Part shown: positions 10,414 to 20,223 of the stretch, piece by piece | Position numbering within the stretch: the first letter of the stretch is position 1 | Layout of the letters: each line of letters begins with the position of its first letter | From: Nocardioides solisilvae | Lineage (GTDB): Bacteria > Actinomycetota > Actinomycetes > Propionibacteriales > Nocardioidaceae | Assembly: GCF_003194625.1 (NCBI RefSeq) | Contig: NZ_QHKX01000002.1 | Span: 558,001 to 622,000 of the forward strand | DNA: 64,000 nucleotides | Direction of reading: 5' to 3' | The notes under the pieces: generated by a model | Database searches by the model: none | The model's input: the letters and a program-made list of their open reading frames with translations, nothing else | What the model was told of the DNA's origin: nothing | Program-made: the position numbers and the translations under genes

Positions 10414-10461
10414 GGTGCGTGGGCCGGCGCGTGGGCCGGTGCGTGGGCCGGTGCGTGGGCC
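10414..10461. repeat. Four tandem copies of a 12-bp unit
   Basis: Unit GGTGCGTGGGCC repeated four times head to tail; copy 2 has GGCGCGTGGGCC, the others are identical. It lies between tRNA-Leu and the symporter gene, upstream of the latter's promoter. Confidence 0.95.
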
Positions 10462-10490
10462 AGGCCTTCCCAGCGTGTGACCTGAGCCAC

Positions 10491-10496
10491 TACGGT
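10491..10496 (+). promoter_or_regulatory. -10 element of the symporter gene
   Basis: TACGGT, 6 nt before ATG 10503; leaderless geometry. Confidence 0.45.
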
Positions 10497-10502
10497 CCGG
10501 CC

Positions 10503-11384
10503 ATGGATTCCGCGCTGACGACCATCGGGCTGCCCATCGCCCTCGGCATCATCATGTTCGGGCTGGGCCTCGACCTGACGGTCGGGGACTTCCGGCGGGT
10601 GCTGCGCAACCCCAGGGCGGTGACGATCGCCCTGGCCTGTCAGCTGGTGCTGCTGCCCCTGGTCTGCTTCGGCCTGGTCGTCGTCTTCGACCTGCCGGCG
10701 CTGCTGGGCATCGGCATGCTGCTGCTCGCCGCCTCGCCCGGCGGCACGACGGCCGCGCTCTTCAGCCACCTCTTCCGGGGCGACGTCGCGCTCAACATCT
10801 CGCTGACCGCCCTCAACTCGGTCGTCGCCGTCGTCACGCTGCCGCTGATCACCGGCGCCGCGATCGCCTGGTACGACCGGCAGGACGACGTCTCGATGCC
10901 GCTCGTCGAGATCGTCAAGGTCTTCGCCCTCATCATCGCGCCCGTCACCCTGGGCATGCTGGTCCGTGCCCGCAGGCCCGGCTTCGCCGAGCGGATGGAC
11001 CGCCCTGTCCGGGCCGGCTCCGCGGCCATCCTGGCGATCCTGGTGATCGGCATCCTGGTCGACCAGCGCGAGAACGTCAGTGACTACGTCGCCGACATCG
11101 GTCTCGTCGCCGCCCTCTTCTGCGCCGCGAGCCTCGTCATCGGGTACGCCGTCCCCCGGGCCCTCGGGGTCTCGGGCCCGCAGTCGATCTCGTCGTCGAT
11201 GGAGATCGGGGTGCACAACTCCACGCTGGCGATCTTCGTCGCCGTCGAGGTGCTGGACTCCACCGAGATCTCGGTGCCCGCCGCCGTCTACTCGATCATC
11301 ATGTTCGTCTTCGCGGCGCTCTGGGGCAGCTGGGTCTCCCGGCGCGTGGCGACCGACGAGCCGGTCCCCGCCCGCGTCGGCTGA
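10503..11384 (+). CDS. Bile acid:sodium symporter (BASS/SBF) family transporter
   Basis: 293-residue integral membrane protein with about nine to ten hydrophobic segments. Family features are IMFGLGLDLTVGDFRRVLRN in the first segment, SPGGTTAALFSHLFRGDVAL for the first cation-binding crossover, and SMEIGVHNSTLAIF for the second. Members carry organic anions such as bile acids, pantoate or 2-oxo acids with sodium; the bacterial substrate here is unknown. It is monocistronic with its own leaderless promoter and faces convergent rdgB. Confidence 0.9.
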   Translation: MDSALTTIGLPIALGIIMFGLGLDLTVGDFRRVLRNPRAVTIALACQLVLLPLVCFGLVVVFDLPALLGIGMLLLAASPGGTTAALFSHLFRGDVALNISLTALNSVVAVVTLPLITGAAIAWYDRQDDVSMPLVEIVKVFALIIAPVTLGMLVRARRPGFAERMDRPVRAGSAAILAILVIGILVDQRENVSDYVADIGLVAALFCAASLVIGYAVPRALGVSGPQSISSSMEIGVHNSTLAIFVAVEVLDSTEISVPAAVYSIIMFVFAALWGSWVSRRVATDEPVPARVG

Positions 11385-11397
11385 CGGTCCCGCACCA

Positions 11398-11422
11398 GGC
11401 CCTCGACGGCCCCGACAGGGCC
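11398..11422. terminator. Possible terminator between symporter gene and rdgB
   Basis: GGCCCT/AGGGCC stem around a GC-rich 13-nt loop between converging genes; short stem. Confidence 0.35.
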
Positions 11423-11435
11423 CCGACGGCTCGGC

Positions 11436-12062
11436 TCAGGCGAGCACCCGCGCCACGACCGGCGCCAGCTCGCGCAGGGCCCGGCCCCGGTGGGAGATCC
11501 GGTCCTTCTCGGCGGGGTCGAGCTCGGCACTGGTGAGCCCCTCGGCCGCGTGCTCGTCGGCGACGAACAGGACGTCGTACCCGAAGCCCCCGGCTCCGCG
11601 CTGCTCGCGGATGATGCGGCCGTCCATCCGGCCGTGCACCACGTGCTCCTCGCCGCCGGGCAGGCAGAGCGCCACGGCGCAGGTGAAGTGGGCCGTGCGG
11701 CGCTCGTCGGGCACGTCGGCGAGCTGGTCGAGCAGCAGCACGTTGTTGCGGGTGTCGACCTCTTCGCGGTCGGTGCCACGCCGACCGCTCCACCGGGCCG
11801 AGAGCACGCCCGGCATGCCGTTGAGCGCGTCCACGCACAGGCCGCTGTCGTCGGCGACCGACGGGCGCCCCGTCGCGGCCACCGCGGCACGCGCCTTCAG
11901 CAGGGCGTTGCCCTCGAAGGTGGGCTGGTCCTCGACCGGCTCCTCGTACGGCGTGACGTCGTCGAGGCCGAGAACCACCACGTCGGGCACGTGCTCGGCG
12001 AGGATGCGCTGCATCTCCGCCACCTTCTTGGAGTTGCGCGACGCCAGGAAGACCTCAGGCAC
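11436..12062 (-). CDS. rdgB: XTP/dITP diphosphatase (RdgB/HAM1)
   Basis: 208-residue house-cleaning enzyme hydrolysing dITP, ITP and XTP to monophosphates. It carries [13 protein letters not shown] at the N-terminus, [13 protein letters not shown], the [21 protein letters not shown] signature, and FGYDVLF toward the end, followed by SHRGRAL. GTG start at 12062, overlapping the 3' end of rph by 8 bp, so the pair is translationally coupled as in M. tuberculosis (Rv1340-Rv1341). Confidence 0.95.
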   Translation of the reverse strand: MPEVFLASRNSKKVAEMQRILAEHVPDVVVLGLDDVTPYEEPVEDQPTFEGNALLKARAAVAATGRPSVADDSGLCVDALNGMPGVLSARWSGRRGTDREEVDTRNNVLLLDQLADVPDERRTAHFTCAVALCLPGGEEHVVHGRMDGRIIREQRGAGGFGYDVLFVADEHAAEGLTSAELDPAEKDRISHRGRALRELAPVVARVLA

Positions 12063-12825
12063 CGGCCCTCCCGGGCAGGGGACCGGCGAGCGCCTCCTGC
12101 TGGAGCCGGGTGAGGTCGGCGCACCCCTTCTCCCCCAGCCCGAGCAGCCGGTCGAGCTCGGCACGGTCGAAGGCCGCGCCCTCGGCGGTGCCCTGGACCT
12201 CGACGAACTTCCCCTCGCCGGTCATCACGATGTTCATGTCGGTCTCCGCGCGCACGTCCTCCTCGTAGGGGAGGTCGAGCCGCGGCACGCCGTCGATGAT
12301 CCCGACGCTGACGGCCGCCACCGAGCCGGTCAGCGGCTCCCCCGCCAGGGCGCCGGTCTCCCGCAGGTGGGCGACCGCGTCGGCGAGCGCGACCCAGGCG
12401 CCGGTGATCGCCGCCGTCCGGGTGCCGCCGTCGGCCTGCAGGACGTCGCAGTCGAGCTGGATCGTGTTCTCGCCGAGGGCCCGGTAGTCGATGACCGCCC
12501 GCAGCGAGCGGCCGATCAGCCGCGAGATCTCGTGGGTCCGTCCGCCGATCCGTCCCTTGACGGACTCCCGGTCGGAACGGGTGTTGGTGGCCGACGGGAG
12601 CATGGCGTACTCCGCGGTGACCCAGCCCAGGCCCGACCCCTTGCGCCAGCGCGGCACCCCGACCGAGGTCGACGCGGCGCAGAGCACGCGGGTGCGTCCG
12701 AACTCCACCAGCACCGACCCGGCCGGGTGGTCCTGCCAGCCCCGGGTGAACCGGATCTCGCGGAGCTGGTCGTCGGCGCGTCCGTCGGCGCGCGTCTGGG
12801 CGGGGGCGTGGCCGGTCTCAGTCAT
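12055..12825 (-). CDS. rph: Ribonuclease PH
   Basis: 256-residue phosphorolytic 3'-5' exoribonuclease that trims tRNA 3' ends. Key stretches are [59 protein letters not shown], and the Asp-rich [17 protein letters not shown] that binds the catalytic metal. The ATG start at 12825 lies 7 nt from a TAGGGT hexamer. Confidence 0.96.
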   Translation of the reverse strand: MTETGHAPAQTRADGRADDQLREIRFTRGWQDHPAGSVLVEFGRTRVLCAASTSVGVPRWRKGSGLGWVTAEYAMLPSATNTRSDRESVKGRIGGRTHEISRLIGRSLRAVIDYRALGENTIQLDCDVLQADGGTRTAAITGAWVALADAVAHLRETGALAGEPLTGSVAAVSVGIIDGVPRLDLPYEEDVRAETDMNIVMTGEGKFVEVQGTAEGAAFDRAELDRLLGLGEKGCADLTRLQQEALAGPLPGRAGA

Positions 12826-12832
12826 GCGCCCG

Positions 12833-12838
12833 ACCCTA
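12833..12838 (-). promoter_or_regulatory. -10 element of rph-rdgB
   Basis: TAGGGT on the minus strand, 7 nt before ATG 12825; leaderless geometry. Confidence 0.5.
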
Positions 12839-12850
12839 GTCGGCCAGGCG

Positions 12851-13567
12851 TCAGGCGACGTCCTCGCCCACCGCGCGCAGCAGCTCGACGAGGCGGTCGT
12901 GGTCGCGCAGGATGTCGGTCTCGGGGCCGAGCAGCGTGACGGCGGTCGGCGCGGGCACGGCGTCGTCCTCGTGGCCGCTGCGCCAGGGCACCGCCACGCA
13001 GCCGAGGCCTTGGACGTTCCAGGACCTCTCCACGAGCGGTACGCCGCTGCGGGCCTGCGACAGCAGGGCATGGACCTCGTCGACGCTGGCCGGCCCCCCG
13101 GCGCGCGACGGCCAGGGGTCGACGTCGAGGTGGTCGTCGAGGTCCTCCTCCGGCAGCTGGGCCAGCAGCGCCAGCCCGCCCGCGGTCGCCCAGAGGTGCT
13201 CGAAGGCCTCCTCCTGGACCTCGGGGGTGGTCTCGCTCCACTCGATGGCCAGGGGCAGCGGGCCCTGGGGCCGCAGCTGCATCACGACGGCCGCGTGGCC
13301 GGTCTCCTCGCGGAGCCGGCGCACGGTCGCCCCGGCCCGGTGCAGCAGCGGGGTGGTCCGGGCGTCGGCCGTCAGCAGCAGCGCCCGCGGACCGAGGACG
13401 TGCAGTCGGCCCATCCGCTCGACCCAGCCCTCCTCGATGAGGGAGCGCAGCACCCGCGAGACGCCGGCCTTGTCGACACCGATCCGACGGGCCACCTCGG
13501 AGACGCCGAGGGGCTCGTTGCGGATCATCTCGAGGATGCGGAGACCACGCAGCAGGCTGGCTGACAT
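12851..13567 (-). CDS. IclR-family transcriptional regulator
   Basis: 238 residues: an N-terminal winged helix-turn-helix ([11 protein letters not shown] then [32 protein letters not shown]) and a C-terminal effector-binding GAF-like region of about 150 residues. It lies upstream of rph-rdgB in the same direction but has its own -10 element, so it is probably separate. Effector and target genes cannot be deduced. Confidence 0.85.
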   Translation of the reverse strand: MSASLLRGLRILEMIRNEPLGVSEVARRIGVDKAGVSRVLRSLIEEGWVERMGRLHVLGPRALLLTADARTTPLLHRAGATVRRLREETGHAAVVMQLRPQGPLPLAIEWSETTPEVQEEAFEHLWATAGGLALLAQLPEEDLDDHLDVDPWPSRAGGPASVDEVHALLSQARSGVPLVERSWNVQGLGCVAVPWRSGHEDDAVPAPTAVTLLGPETDILRDHDRLVELLRAVGEDVA

Positions 13568-13573
13568 GGGGGG

Positions 13574-13579
13574 ATCCTA
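13574..13579 (-). promoter_or_regulatory. -10 element of the IclR gene
   Basis: TAGGAT on the minus strand, 6 nt (all C) before ATG 13567; leaderless geometry. Confidence 0.5.
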
Positions 13580-13590
13580 GGCAGACGCGA

Positions 13591-13617
13591 GGGTCCCGAC
13601 GCACATCTTCGGGACCC
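13591..13617 (-). terminator. Terminator of the ABC-2 exporter operon
   Basis: Perfect 9-bp stem GGGTCCCGA/TCGGGACCC with a 9-nt loop, between the permease stop and the IclR promoter. Confidence 0.65.
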
Positions 13618-13663
13618 CCGCACCGCTTCGGGACCAACGTCCCTCAGGTCGCTCCCGTCCGGA

Positions 13664-14434
13664 CTACTTCACCTCGGCGCGCAGGAGCCGCAGCCAGCCG
13701 AGCACGAAGGGGACCACGATCCAGAGGAGGACCGTGGAGCCCAGCTGGGCCCACTGCTCGCCGCTGAGGTCGATGTCGTTCTCGAACAGCGGCAGCTGGG
13801 CGGTGGTGAGGTCCACCCAGGCCGCTGCGTCGCGCAGCCAGTCGACCAGGGTGAAGACCAGGTTCATCACGATCGGAAGACCGAAGAACGTCACGATCGC
13901 CGCGGGGGTGTTGAGCCACAGCAGGCCGTAGGCGAGGCCCTGCAGCACCGTGAAGAGCTGGAGCAGCAGGAACGGCACGGTGTCCACCCACTCGAAGCCG
14001 CGGAACCCGTCGTCCGCACCCCCCAGCAGCGTCGCCAGCGCCGCCAGCCCGACGGCGGCGACGAACGCCCCGGCGCCGAGGATCATCGCGGCCGCGGTCT
14101 TGGCGGCCACCACCCGCGACCGCGACGGCTCGAGCGCGAAGGTCACCATGGCGGTGCGCTGGCTCCACTCGCTGGTGACCAGGAGGATGCCCAGCACCGG
14201 GAGCAGGACGCTCTGCGGCGCGTAGGCGGCCCCGACGAAGTTGCCGAAGGTCCGCTCGTCGCTGTCGCTGACCAAGAAGACGACCACCATGACGACCGCG
14301 GTGATCGCGACGATCGAGCCGACGAGCCACAGGCCGGCCCGGGTGTCCCACGACTTGCGCAGCTCCACCTTCAGCAGCCGGCCGAAGGGCACCGCCGCGG
14401 TGCCGCTGGTGTCCAGGGTCATGGTCGTGCTCAT
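13664..14434 (-). CDS. ABC-2 type transporter permease
   Basis: 256-residue membrane protein with six hydrophobic segments (about 35-55, 75-90, 110-135, 150-165, 175-195, 230-247) and a cytoplasmic N-terminus containing FGRLLKVELRKSWDTRAG, typical of ABC-2 exporter subunits. SEWSQRTAMVTFALEPSRSRV between segments matches multidrug/NatB-like permeases. Its ATG overlaps the stop of the ATPase gene by 4 bp (ATGA). Substrate unknown. Confidence 0.87.
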   Translation of the reverse strand: MSTTMTLDTSGTAAVPFGRLLKVELRKSWDTRAGLWLVGSIVAITAVVMVVVFLVSDSDERTFGNFVGAAYAPQSVLLPVLGILLVTSEWSQRTAMVTFALEPSRSRVVAAKTAAAMILGAGAFVAAVGLAALATLLGGADDGFRGFEWVDTVPFLLLQLFTVLQGLAYGLLWLNTPAAIVTFFGLPIVMNLVFTLVDWLRDAAAWVDLTTAQLPLFENDIDLSGEQWAQLGSTVLLWIVVPFVLGWLRLLRAEVK

Positions 14435-15369
14435 GCGTTCGCTCCTGTGTCCACGGTCGTTCCGGTACCGGCTCCGGCGACCTGCTCGCGCTGGGTCCCT
14501 CCGGTCAGCTCCAGGAAGATGTCCTCCAGCCCGCCGCCGCTGGGGCGCAGCTCGGTGAGGACCACGCGAGCCTCCAGCGCGACCCGGCCGACCTCAGCCG
14601 CGTCGGCCCCGACCCGCAGGCCGTCGCCGGCCGGCGCGACCTCGAAGCCCTGGCGGCGCAGCTGCTCGGCCAGCGCCGCGTTGTCCTGCGAGACCGCGAG
14701 CGTCCCGCCGCCCCGGCTCGCGAGCAACGACCTCTTGTCGCCCTGGGCGACGATCTTGCCCTGGCCGATCAGCACCATCTCGTCGGCGATCAGCTCGACC
14801 TCGTTGAGCAGGTGGCTGGAGAGCAGCACGGTGCCGCCCCGCTGGGCGTAGCCGCGCAGCAGGTCACGCATCCACCGGATGCCCGCCGGGTCGAGGCCGT
14901 TGGCCGGCTCGTCGAGGATCAGCACCGAGGGGTCGCCGAGCAGCGCGTGGGCGATGCCGAGCCGCTGCTTCATCCCGAGGGAGTAGTTGCGCATCCGCCG
15001 CTTCGCCTCCTTCGGCGAGAGCGACACCATGGCGAGCATCTCGTCGACCCGCGAGTCGGGCAGCCCCATCGTCGCGGCACCCAGCTGCAGGATCTCCCGA
15101 CCCGTGCGCCCCCCGTGCTGCGCCCCGGCGTCGAGCAGCACGCCCACGTGCCGCCCGGGGTTGGGGATGTCGCGGTAGGCGTGCCCGCCGATGGTCACGC
15201 GCCCCCGCGTCGGGGCGGTGAGCCCCACCATCACCCGCATCGTGGTGGTCTTCCCCGCGCCGTTGGGCCCGAGGAACCCGGTCACCTTCCCGGGCTCGCA
15301 GCTGAAGGTCACGTCGTCGACGGCGAGGAAGTCGCCGTACCTCCTGGTCAGTCCCTGCACTTCGATCAT
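14431..15369 (-). CDS. ABC-2 exporter ATP-binding protein
   Basis: 312-residue ATPase of the DrrA/CcmA group. Walker A is GPNGAGKTT (about residues 36-44), the signature region is NYSLGMKQRLGIAHALLG, Walker B is VLILDEPANGLDP, and the H-loop is LLSSHLLNEVE. The C-terminal region of about 100 residues is typical of drug or antibiotic exporters. Upstream, CAGGCT (15377-15382) sits 7 nt before the ATG. It forms a two-gene exporter operon with the permease. Confidence 0.92.
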   Translation of the reverse strand: MIEVQGLTRRYGDFLAVDDVTFSCEPGKVTGFLGPNGAGKTTTMRVMVGLTAPTRGRVTIGGHAYRDIPNPGRHVGVLLDAGAQHGGRTGREILQLGAATMGLPDSRVDEMLAMVSLSPKEAKRRMRNYSLGMKQRLGIAHALLGDPSVLILDEPANGLDPAGIRWMRDLLRGYAQRGGTVLLSSHLLNEVELIADEMVLIGQGKIVAQGDKRSLLASRGGGTLAVSQDNAALAEQLRRQGFEVAPAGDGLRVGADAAEVGRVALEARVVLTELRPSGGGLEDIFLELTGGTQREQVAGAGTGTTVDTGANA

Positions 15370-15376
15370 GGGGGAC

Positions 15377-15382
15377 AGCCTG
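15377..15382 (-). promoter_or_regulatory. Possible -10 element of the ABC-2 operon
   Basis: CAGGCT on the minus strand, 7 nt before ATG 15369; same geometry as the others but with C at the first position. Confidence 0.3.
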
Positions 15383-15456
15383 CCGCAGACGTCCAGCGAA
15401 TTTCACCCGCCCCCGCCGACCGCCCGCGCGAGGGGGGCGGCACGGGGTCGACCCGC

Positions 15457-16218
15457 TCAGTCCCCCAGCTCGACGACCTGGCCGGGGTGCGCGAGCTCCA
15501 GCGGGCCGCCGAAGACCTCGCGCGCCTCCCCCAGCACCACCTGGGGGTCGTGCCACGGCGGCACGTGGGTGAGCAGCAGGCGCCCGACGCCGGCGCGCTC
15601 GGCGAGCAGCCCGCAGTCGCGACCGGTCAGGTGCAGGTCGGGCGGGTTGTCCCGGCCCTCCTCGAACGACGCCTCGGCGAGCAGCAGGTCGGCCCCGCGC
15701 GCCACGTCGTCCAGGGCGGCGCACGGCCCGGTGTCGCCGGTGTAGGCCAGGGTGGCCCCTCCGCAGGTGACCCGGAGCGCGAAGGCCGGGACCGGGTGCA
15801 CCACCGGCACGGCCTCGATGTCGAACGGCCCCAGCCGCAGCGCGCCGTCCCACTCGCGGAAGTCGAACTCCCCGGTCATCCCGGGCTCGAGCGGCAGGTC
15901 GTAGGCCCGGGCCATCCGGTGGGCGGTGCCCTGAGGACCCCACACCGGGATCCGGGGCTGCGGTCCGGCGGGGTGGTACTTGCGCAGCACGTGGTAGCCG
16001 CAGAGGTCCAGGCAGTGGTCGGCGTGCAGGTGGCTGAGCAGCACGGCGTCGACCTGGAGCGGGTCGGCGTACCGGTGCAGCGCGCCCAGCGAGCCGTTGC
16101 CCAGGTCCATCAGCACCCGCCAGGTGCGACCCTCGTGCTCGGCCTCCAGCAGGTAGCAGCTGGCTGGGGAGTCGGGCCCCGGGTAGGACCCGGAGCACCC
16201 CACGACGGTCAGCCTCAT
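15457..16218 (-). CDS. Metallo-beta-lactamase-fold hydrolase (Rv1339-like)
   Basis: 253-residue MBL-fold enzyme. The zinc ligands are in [17 protein letters not shown] (HxHxDH at residues 63-68), with later ligands in YTGDTGPC and LTHVPPWHD. It is coupled to murI by a 4-bp ATGA overlap and is followed along the chromosome by rph-rdgB, the order of M. tuberculosis Rv1338-Rv1339-Rv1340. Rv1339 has been described as an atypical cyclic-AMP phosphodiesterase, so the same activity is a reasonable hypothesis. RNase Z-like or other phosphodiester hydrolysis is the alternative. Confidence 0.85.
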   Translation of the reverse strand: MRLTVVGCSGSYPGPDSPASCYLLEAEHEGRTWRVLMDLGNGSLGALHRYADPLQVDAVLLSHLHADHCLDLCGYHVLRKYHPAGPQPRIPVWGPQGTAHRMARAYDLPLEPGMTGEFDFREWDGALRLGPFDIEAVPVVHPVPAFALRVTCGGATLAYTGDTGPCAALDDVARGADLLLAEASFEEGRDNPPDLHLTGRDCGLLAERAGVGRLLLTHVPPWHDPQVVLGEAREVFGGPLELAHPGQVVELGD

Positions 16219-17036
16219 GCCATCCCTCCGACGAACTGGTGCGCGGTCCGGAGCTCCGGACCGAGGAAACGGCGTCCGATGGTCTCGAACTCCGACGCCG
16301 TCCCGGTGGTGAGGAACGTGTACGTCGCCTCCCCACCCTCCCGCATCAACCCGCGGGTGGCCAGCATCCGGTAGACGTCCTTGGCGCACTCCTCGGCGGA
16401 GCTGACCAGCGTGACCTGGCCGCCCATCACGTAGGAGATGACGCCGGTGAGCAGCGGGTAGTGGGTGCAGCCCAGGACCAGCGTGTCCACCCCCTCGGAG
16501 ACCAGCGGGTCGAGGTAGGAGTGGGTCACCGAGAGCAGCTCCTCGCCGCCGGTCACCCCGGCCTCCACGAAGTCGACGAACGACGGGCACGCCTGCACGT
16601 GCAGGTCGATGTGGGGAGCCGCCGCGAAGGCGTCCTCGTAGGCCATCGACTCGGCGGTCGCCCGGGTGCAGATCACCCCGATCCGGCCGGTCCGGCTCGC
16701 GGCGACCGCGCGCCGGGTCGCCGGGTAGATCACCTCGACGACCGGGACGTCGTACCGCTCCCGGGCGTCGCGCAGCATGGCGGCGCTGGCGGAGTTGCAC
16801 GCGATGACCAGCGCCTTCACGCCGAGCTGCACGAGGTGGTCCAGGCACTCCAGCGCGTACTCCCGCACCTCCCCGATCGGCTTGGCGCCGTAGGGCTGCC
16901 GAGCCGTGTCCCCGAAGTAGACGATCGACTCGTGGGGCAGCTGGTCGATCACCGAGCGGGCGACGGTCAGGCCGCCGAAGCCGGAGTCGAAGATGCCGAT
17001 CGGGGCGTCGACCACCCCGGGAGCTGTTGGAGACAC
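16215..17036 (-). CDS. murI: Glutamate racemase
   Basis: About 273 residues; supplies D-glutamate for peptidoglycan. [18 protein letters not shown] holds the catalytic Asp/Ser region, [14 protein letters not shown] the first catalytic cysteine, and [13 protein letters not shown] the second. GTG 17036 is preferred over the in-frame TTG at 17045 because a TAGCCT hexamer ends 8 nt upstream of it. Downstream it is coupled to the MBL hydrolase. Confidence 0.96.
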   Translation of the reverse strand: MSPTAPGVVDAPIGIFDSGFGGLTVARSVIDQLPHESIVYFGDTARQPYGAKPIGEVREYALECLDHLVQLGVKALVIACNSASAAMLRDARERYDVPVVEVIYPATRRAVAASRTGRIGVICTRATAESMAYEDAFAAAPHIDLHVQACPSFVDFVEAGVTGGEELLSVTHSYLDPLVSEGVDTLVLGCTHYPLLTGVISYVMGGQVTLVSSAEECAKDVYRMLATRGLMREGGEATYTFLTTGTASEFETIGRRFLGPELRTAHQFVGGMA

Positions 17037-17044
17037 AGTCGGCA

Positions 17045-17050
17045 AGGCTA
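17045..17050 (-). promoter_or_regulatory. -10 element of murI
   Basis: TAGCCT on the minus strand, 8 nt before GTG 17036. Confidence 0.45.
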
Positions 17051-17067
17051 GAGGGTCGACCGCGCCG

Positions 17068-17100
17068 GGTCACCCGAGCGCGACCGAGGTCACCCGAGCG
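17068..17100. repeat. 13-bp direct repeat with 20-bp period between murI and the phosphatase gene
   Basis: GGTCACCCGAGCG at 17068-17080 and again at 17088-17100, with a third partial copy GGTCAC at 17104-17109. The position between two divergent promoters suggests a regulator-binding site. Confidence 0.7.
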
Positions 17101-17160
17101 CTGGGTCACACCCGCGGTGTCGGTGCCCGCGTCGTTCCGGTCCGGACGACCTCGCCGGGT

Positions 17161-17166
17161 TACCGT
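17161..17166 (+). promoter_or_regulatory. -10 element of the phosphatase-like gene
   Basis: TACCGT, 7 nt before GTG 17174. Confidence 0.45.
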
Positions 17167-17173
17167 CGTCCCC

Positions 17174-18220
17174 GTGACCTCCCTCGTCCCCGCCGCCGCC
17201 GGCCTGGCGACCGTCCTCGGCGTGCTCACGAGCCTGCTCTCCCCCGCCGCGCCGACGGGGCCGGCCGCCCAGGCCGACTGGGCCGACCCGAGCACCACGC
17301 CGCGGGTCGCCTCGGTGCTCGTCGTCTCGGTCGACGGTCTCAACCCGCGGGCCCTGCGCCGCCTCGGCCGCTCGCGCGCCCCGCACCTGCACCGCCTCGT
17401 CGACGAGAGCGCCGGCACCCTCAACGCGCGCACCCAGGTGGAGATGACGCTCACCCTGCCCAACCACACCGGGATGGTGACCGGGCGCCGGATCTCCCGC
17501 GACCTCGGCGGCCACGGGGTCACCTGGAACGACGACCGCAGGACGCCGTCGACGGTGCAGCGCGCCGCCGGCGAGCGGGTCGGCTCGGTCTTCTCCACGG
17601 TCGCCGACCACGGGGGCTCCACCGCCCTCTTCGCCAGCAAGAAGAAGTTCTCGCTCTGGACCCGCTCCTGGTCCGACGACCTCGACCTGGTGGTCATCGA
17701 CGGCGACAACCGCAGCCTGGTGCGCTCGCTCGTCAGCGACGTGCGGTCCCGCGACCGGGCCTTCCGCTTCCTCCACCTGTCCGCTCCCGACGTCGCCGGC
17801 CACGCACACGGGTTCATGCGCGAGGCCTACCTGCGCGCGGTGCGCAGCACCGACCGGCTGCTCGGCCGGGTGCTCGCGGCCGTGGAGCGCGGGCCCGCCG
17901 GGGCGGCCGCCGTCCCCACCGCGGTGGTCCTGACCGCCGATCACGGCGGGACGCCGGGCAAGGGCCACGCCGAGCACGCGCGCGCGGCCAACTACCGCGT
18001 CCCGTTCCTCGTCCGGGCGCCCGGCGTGAGCGCCGGCGCCGACCTCTACGACCTCAACGACGACTACGCCGACCCGGGGCACGGCCGGCCGGCGTACGAC
18101 GACGCCCGGCAGCCGATCCGCAACGGCATGGTCGCCAACGTGTCGCTCGGCCTCCTCGGGCTGCCGCCGGTCCCCGGCAGCCAGCTCGGGGTCACCCCGC
18201 TCGACCTCGTCGCGCCCTGA
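17174..18220 (+). CDS. Secreted alkaline-phosphatase-superfamily hydrolase
   Basis: 348 residues. The N-terminal 35 residues form a signal peptide (hydrophobic core, AQA-like cleavage near residue 34). The metal-dependent hydrolase pattern follows: VLVVSVDGLNPRAL (first metal Asp), the nucleophile region LTLPNHTGMVTGR (Thr in LPNHT), LHLSAPDVAGHAHG, and VLTADHGGTPGKGH (metal-binding Asp-His pair plus His). This pattern resembles type I phosphodiesterases and sulfatase-like phosphatases. The gene is monocistronic and divergent from murI; substrate unknown. Confidence 0.83.
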   Translation: MTSLVPAAAGLATVLGVLTSLLSPAAPTGPAAQADWADPSTTPRVASVLVVSVDGLNPRALRRLGRSRAPHLHRLVDESAGTLNARTQVEMTLTLPNHTGMVTGRRISRDLGGHGVTWNDDRRTPSTVQRAAGERVGSVFSTVADHGGSTALFASKKKFSLWTRSWSDDLDLVVIDGDNRSLVRSLVSDVRSRDRAFRFLHLSAPDVAGHAHGFMREAYLRAVRSTDRLLGRVLAAVERGPAGAAAVPTAVVLTADHGGTPGKGHAEHARAANYRVPFLVRAPGVSAGADLYDLNDDYADPGHGRPAYDDARQPIRNGMVANVSLGLLGLPPVPGSQLGVTPLDLVAP

Positions 18221-18226
18221 CCCGGC

Positions 18227-19195
18227 TCAGCGCTCGGACGGCAGCGGCCACGGGTTGAACCGGCACCCTCCGGTCCCCTTGGACTGCTGCATCATCACCG
18301 GCGCCGGGCGGTCGCGTCCGGGGCACGTCCGGTGGCCGCGCCCCAGCCAGTGCCCGGTCTCGTGGTTGACCACCATGTGCCGGTAGTCGCGCAGGCTGCG
18401 GCCGGCGGCGTTCCAGGCCGGCGACGCGTGGTTCCAGCGGGTCTGGTTGATCACGACGTACCGGCCCACCCGGCAGCTCCAGGTGCTGCTGCACACCGAC
18501 GAGAAGCGCGGCAGCCACGAGGCCTCCGCCAGCACCAGGCTGAACTGGCCGCCGGCCCGCACCCGGCGCAGCTCGACCCCGGCGTCGCGCCAGCCCCGGG
18601 GGTCGTCGAACGTCTGCTGCGCGAGCCGGGCGAAGCGCGGGACGCCGGAGACGTCGCCCCGGGTCTCGACGTGGTAGGTGACGACCCGCCGGGCGGGCAC
18701 CCTGTGCCGGACGCGCGGGGTCGGCCGGGAGACCGCGACCCCGACGGGCAGCCCGGAGACCCGGACCCGCACCTCGACGCGCAGCCGGCTCCCGACGTCG
18801 TCGGGCCGGATCCGGTAGGTCCGCCCGCGCGCCCCGGGGACGGGCTCCCCGTCGCGGAGCCAGCGGTAGCGCGTCGTCTCCCGGCGTGGCGTCCAGCGTC
18901 CGGGGTCGGCGCGCAGGGTGCGGGTCCACCGGGCCTCCCCGCGGATCCGCGGGAGCCGCGTCGCCACCGGTGCGGCGGGCGTCGCGGTCGGCGTGGGCTC
19001 CAGGGTCGGCGTGGGCGTCGGCTCGAGCGTGGGCGCGATGGACGGGCCGTCGCTCGGGACGGCCCGGGGCGCGGGCGCCGGCGCGGGGGTCGGCCGCGGG
19101 TCGGGCAGCGGCACCGCCCCCGCGGGACCGGCCGCGAGACCCGCCAGGAGCAGGACCGGCGCGAGGACGGGCAGGAGCCACGGGCGGGTCGACAT
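18227..19195 (-). CDS. Secreted DUF3152 zinc-metalloprotease-like protein
   Basis: 322 residues. A signal peptide ends near AGPAGA (about residue 28). A Pro/Thr/Glu linker with repeated PTPTLEPTPTATP-like units follows (about 30-80), then an Ig-like segment typical of actinobacterial surface proteins (GEARWTRTLRADPG to LRVEVRV). The C-terminal DUF3152 domain has the zinc motif NHETGHWLGRGH (HExxHxxxxxH) and ends with four or more cysteines. ATG 19195 is chosen because TAGGCT lies 7 nt upstream; an in-frame GTG is at 19201. Probably an exported protease; substrate unknown. Confidence 0.83.
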   Translation of the reverse strand: MSTRPWLLPVLAPVLLLAGLAAGPAGAVPLPDPRPTPAPAPAPRAVPSDGPSIAPTLEPTPTPTLEPTPTATPAAPVATRLPRIRGEARWTRTLRADPGRWTPRRETTRYRWLRDGEPVPGARGRTYRIRPDDVGSRLRVEVRVRVSGLPVGVAVSRPTPRVRHRVPARRVVTYHVETRGDVSGVPRFARLAQQTFDDPRGWRDAGVELRRVRAGGQFSLVLAEASWLPRFSSVCSSTWSCRVGRYVVINQTRWNHASPAWNAAGRSLRDYRHMVVNHETGHWLGRGHRTCPGRDRPAPVMMQQSKGTGGCRFNPWPLPSER

Positions 19196-19202
19196 GCCCA
19201 CC

Positions 19203-19208
19203 AGCCTA
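19203..19208 (-). promoter_or_regulatory. -10 element of the DUF3152 gene
   Basis: TAGGCT on the minus strand, 7 nt before ATG 19195. Confidence 0.5.
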
Positions 19209-19231
19209 GGCCGCCCCCCGCAGCCCCGGGG

Positions 19232-20191
<960 letters not shown>

Positions 20192-20223
20192 TCAGGAGAC
20201 GGGACGGCGGGGCGGGGCCCGGC

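Noticed and set aside
10414..10461. Tandem units considered as a CRISPR array
   Set aside because: The units are contiguous with no spacers and no cas genes are present.
9725..11216. Upstream extension of the DUF3618 frame by about 490 codons
   Set aside because: It reads antisense through the peroxiredoxin, tRNA-Leu and symporter genes with low-complexity sequence. Only the last 83 codons match a family.
19018..19160. Pro/Thr repeat-coding DNA in the DUF3152 gene considered as a separate repeat element
   Set aside because: It is in frame, encodes a normal secreted-protein linker and has no flanking duplication.
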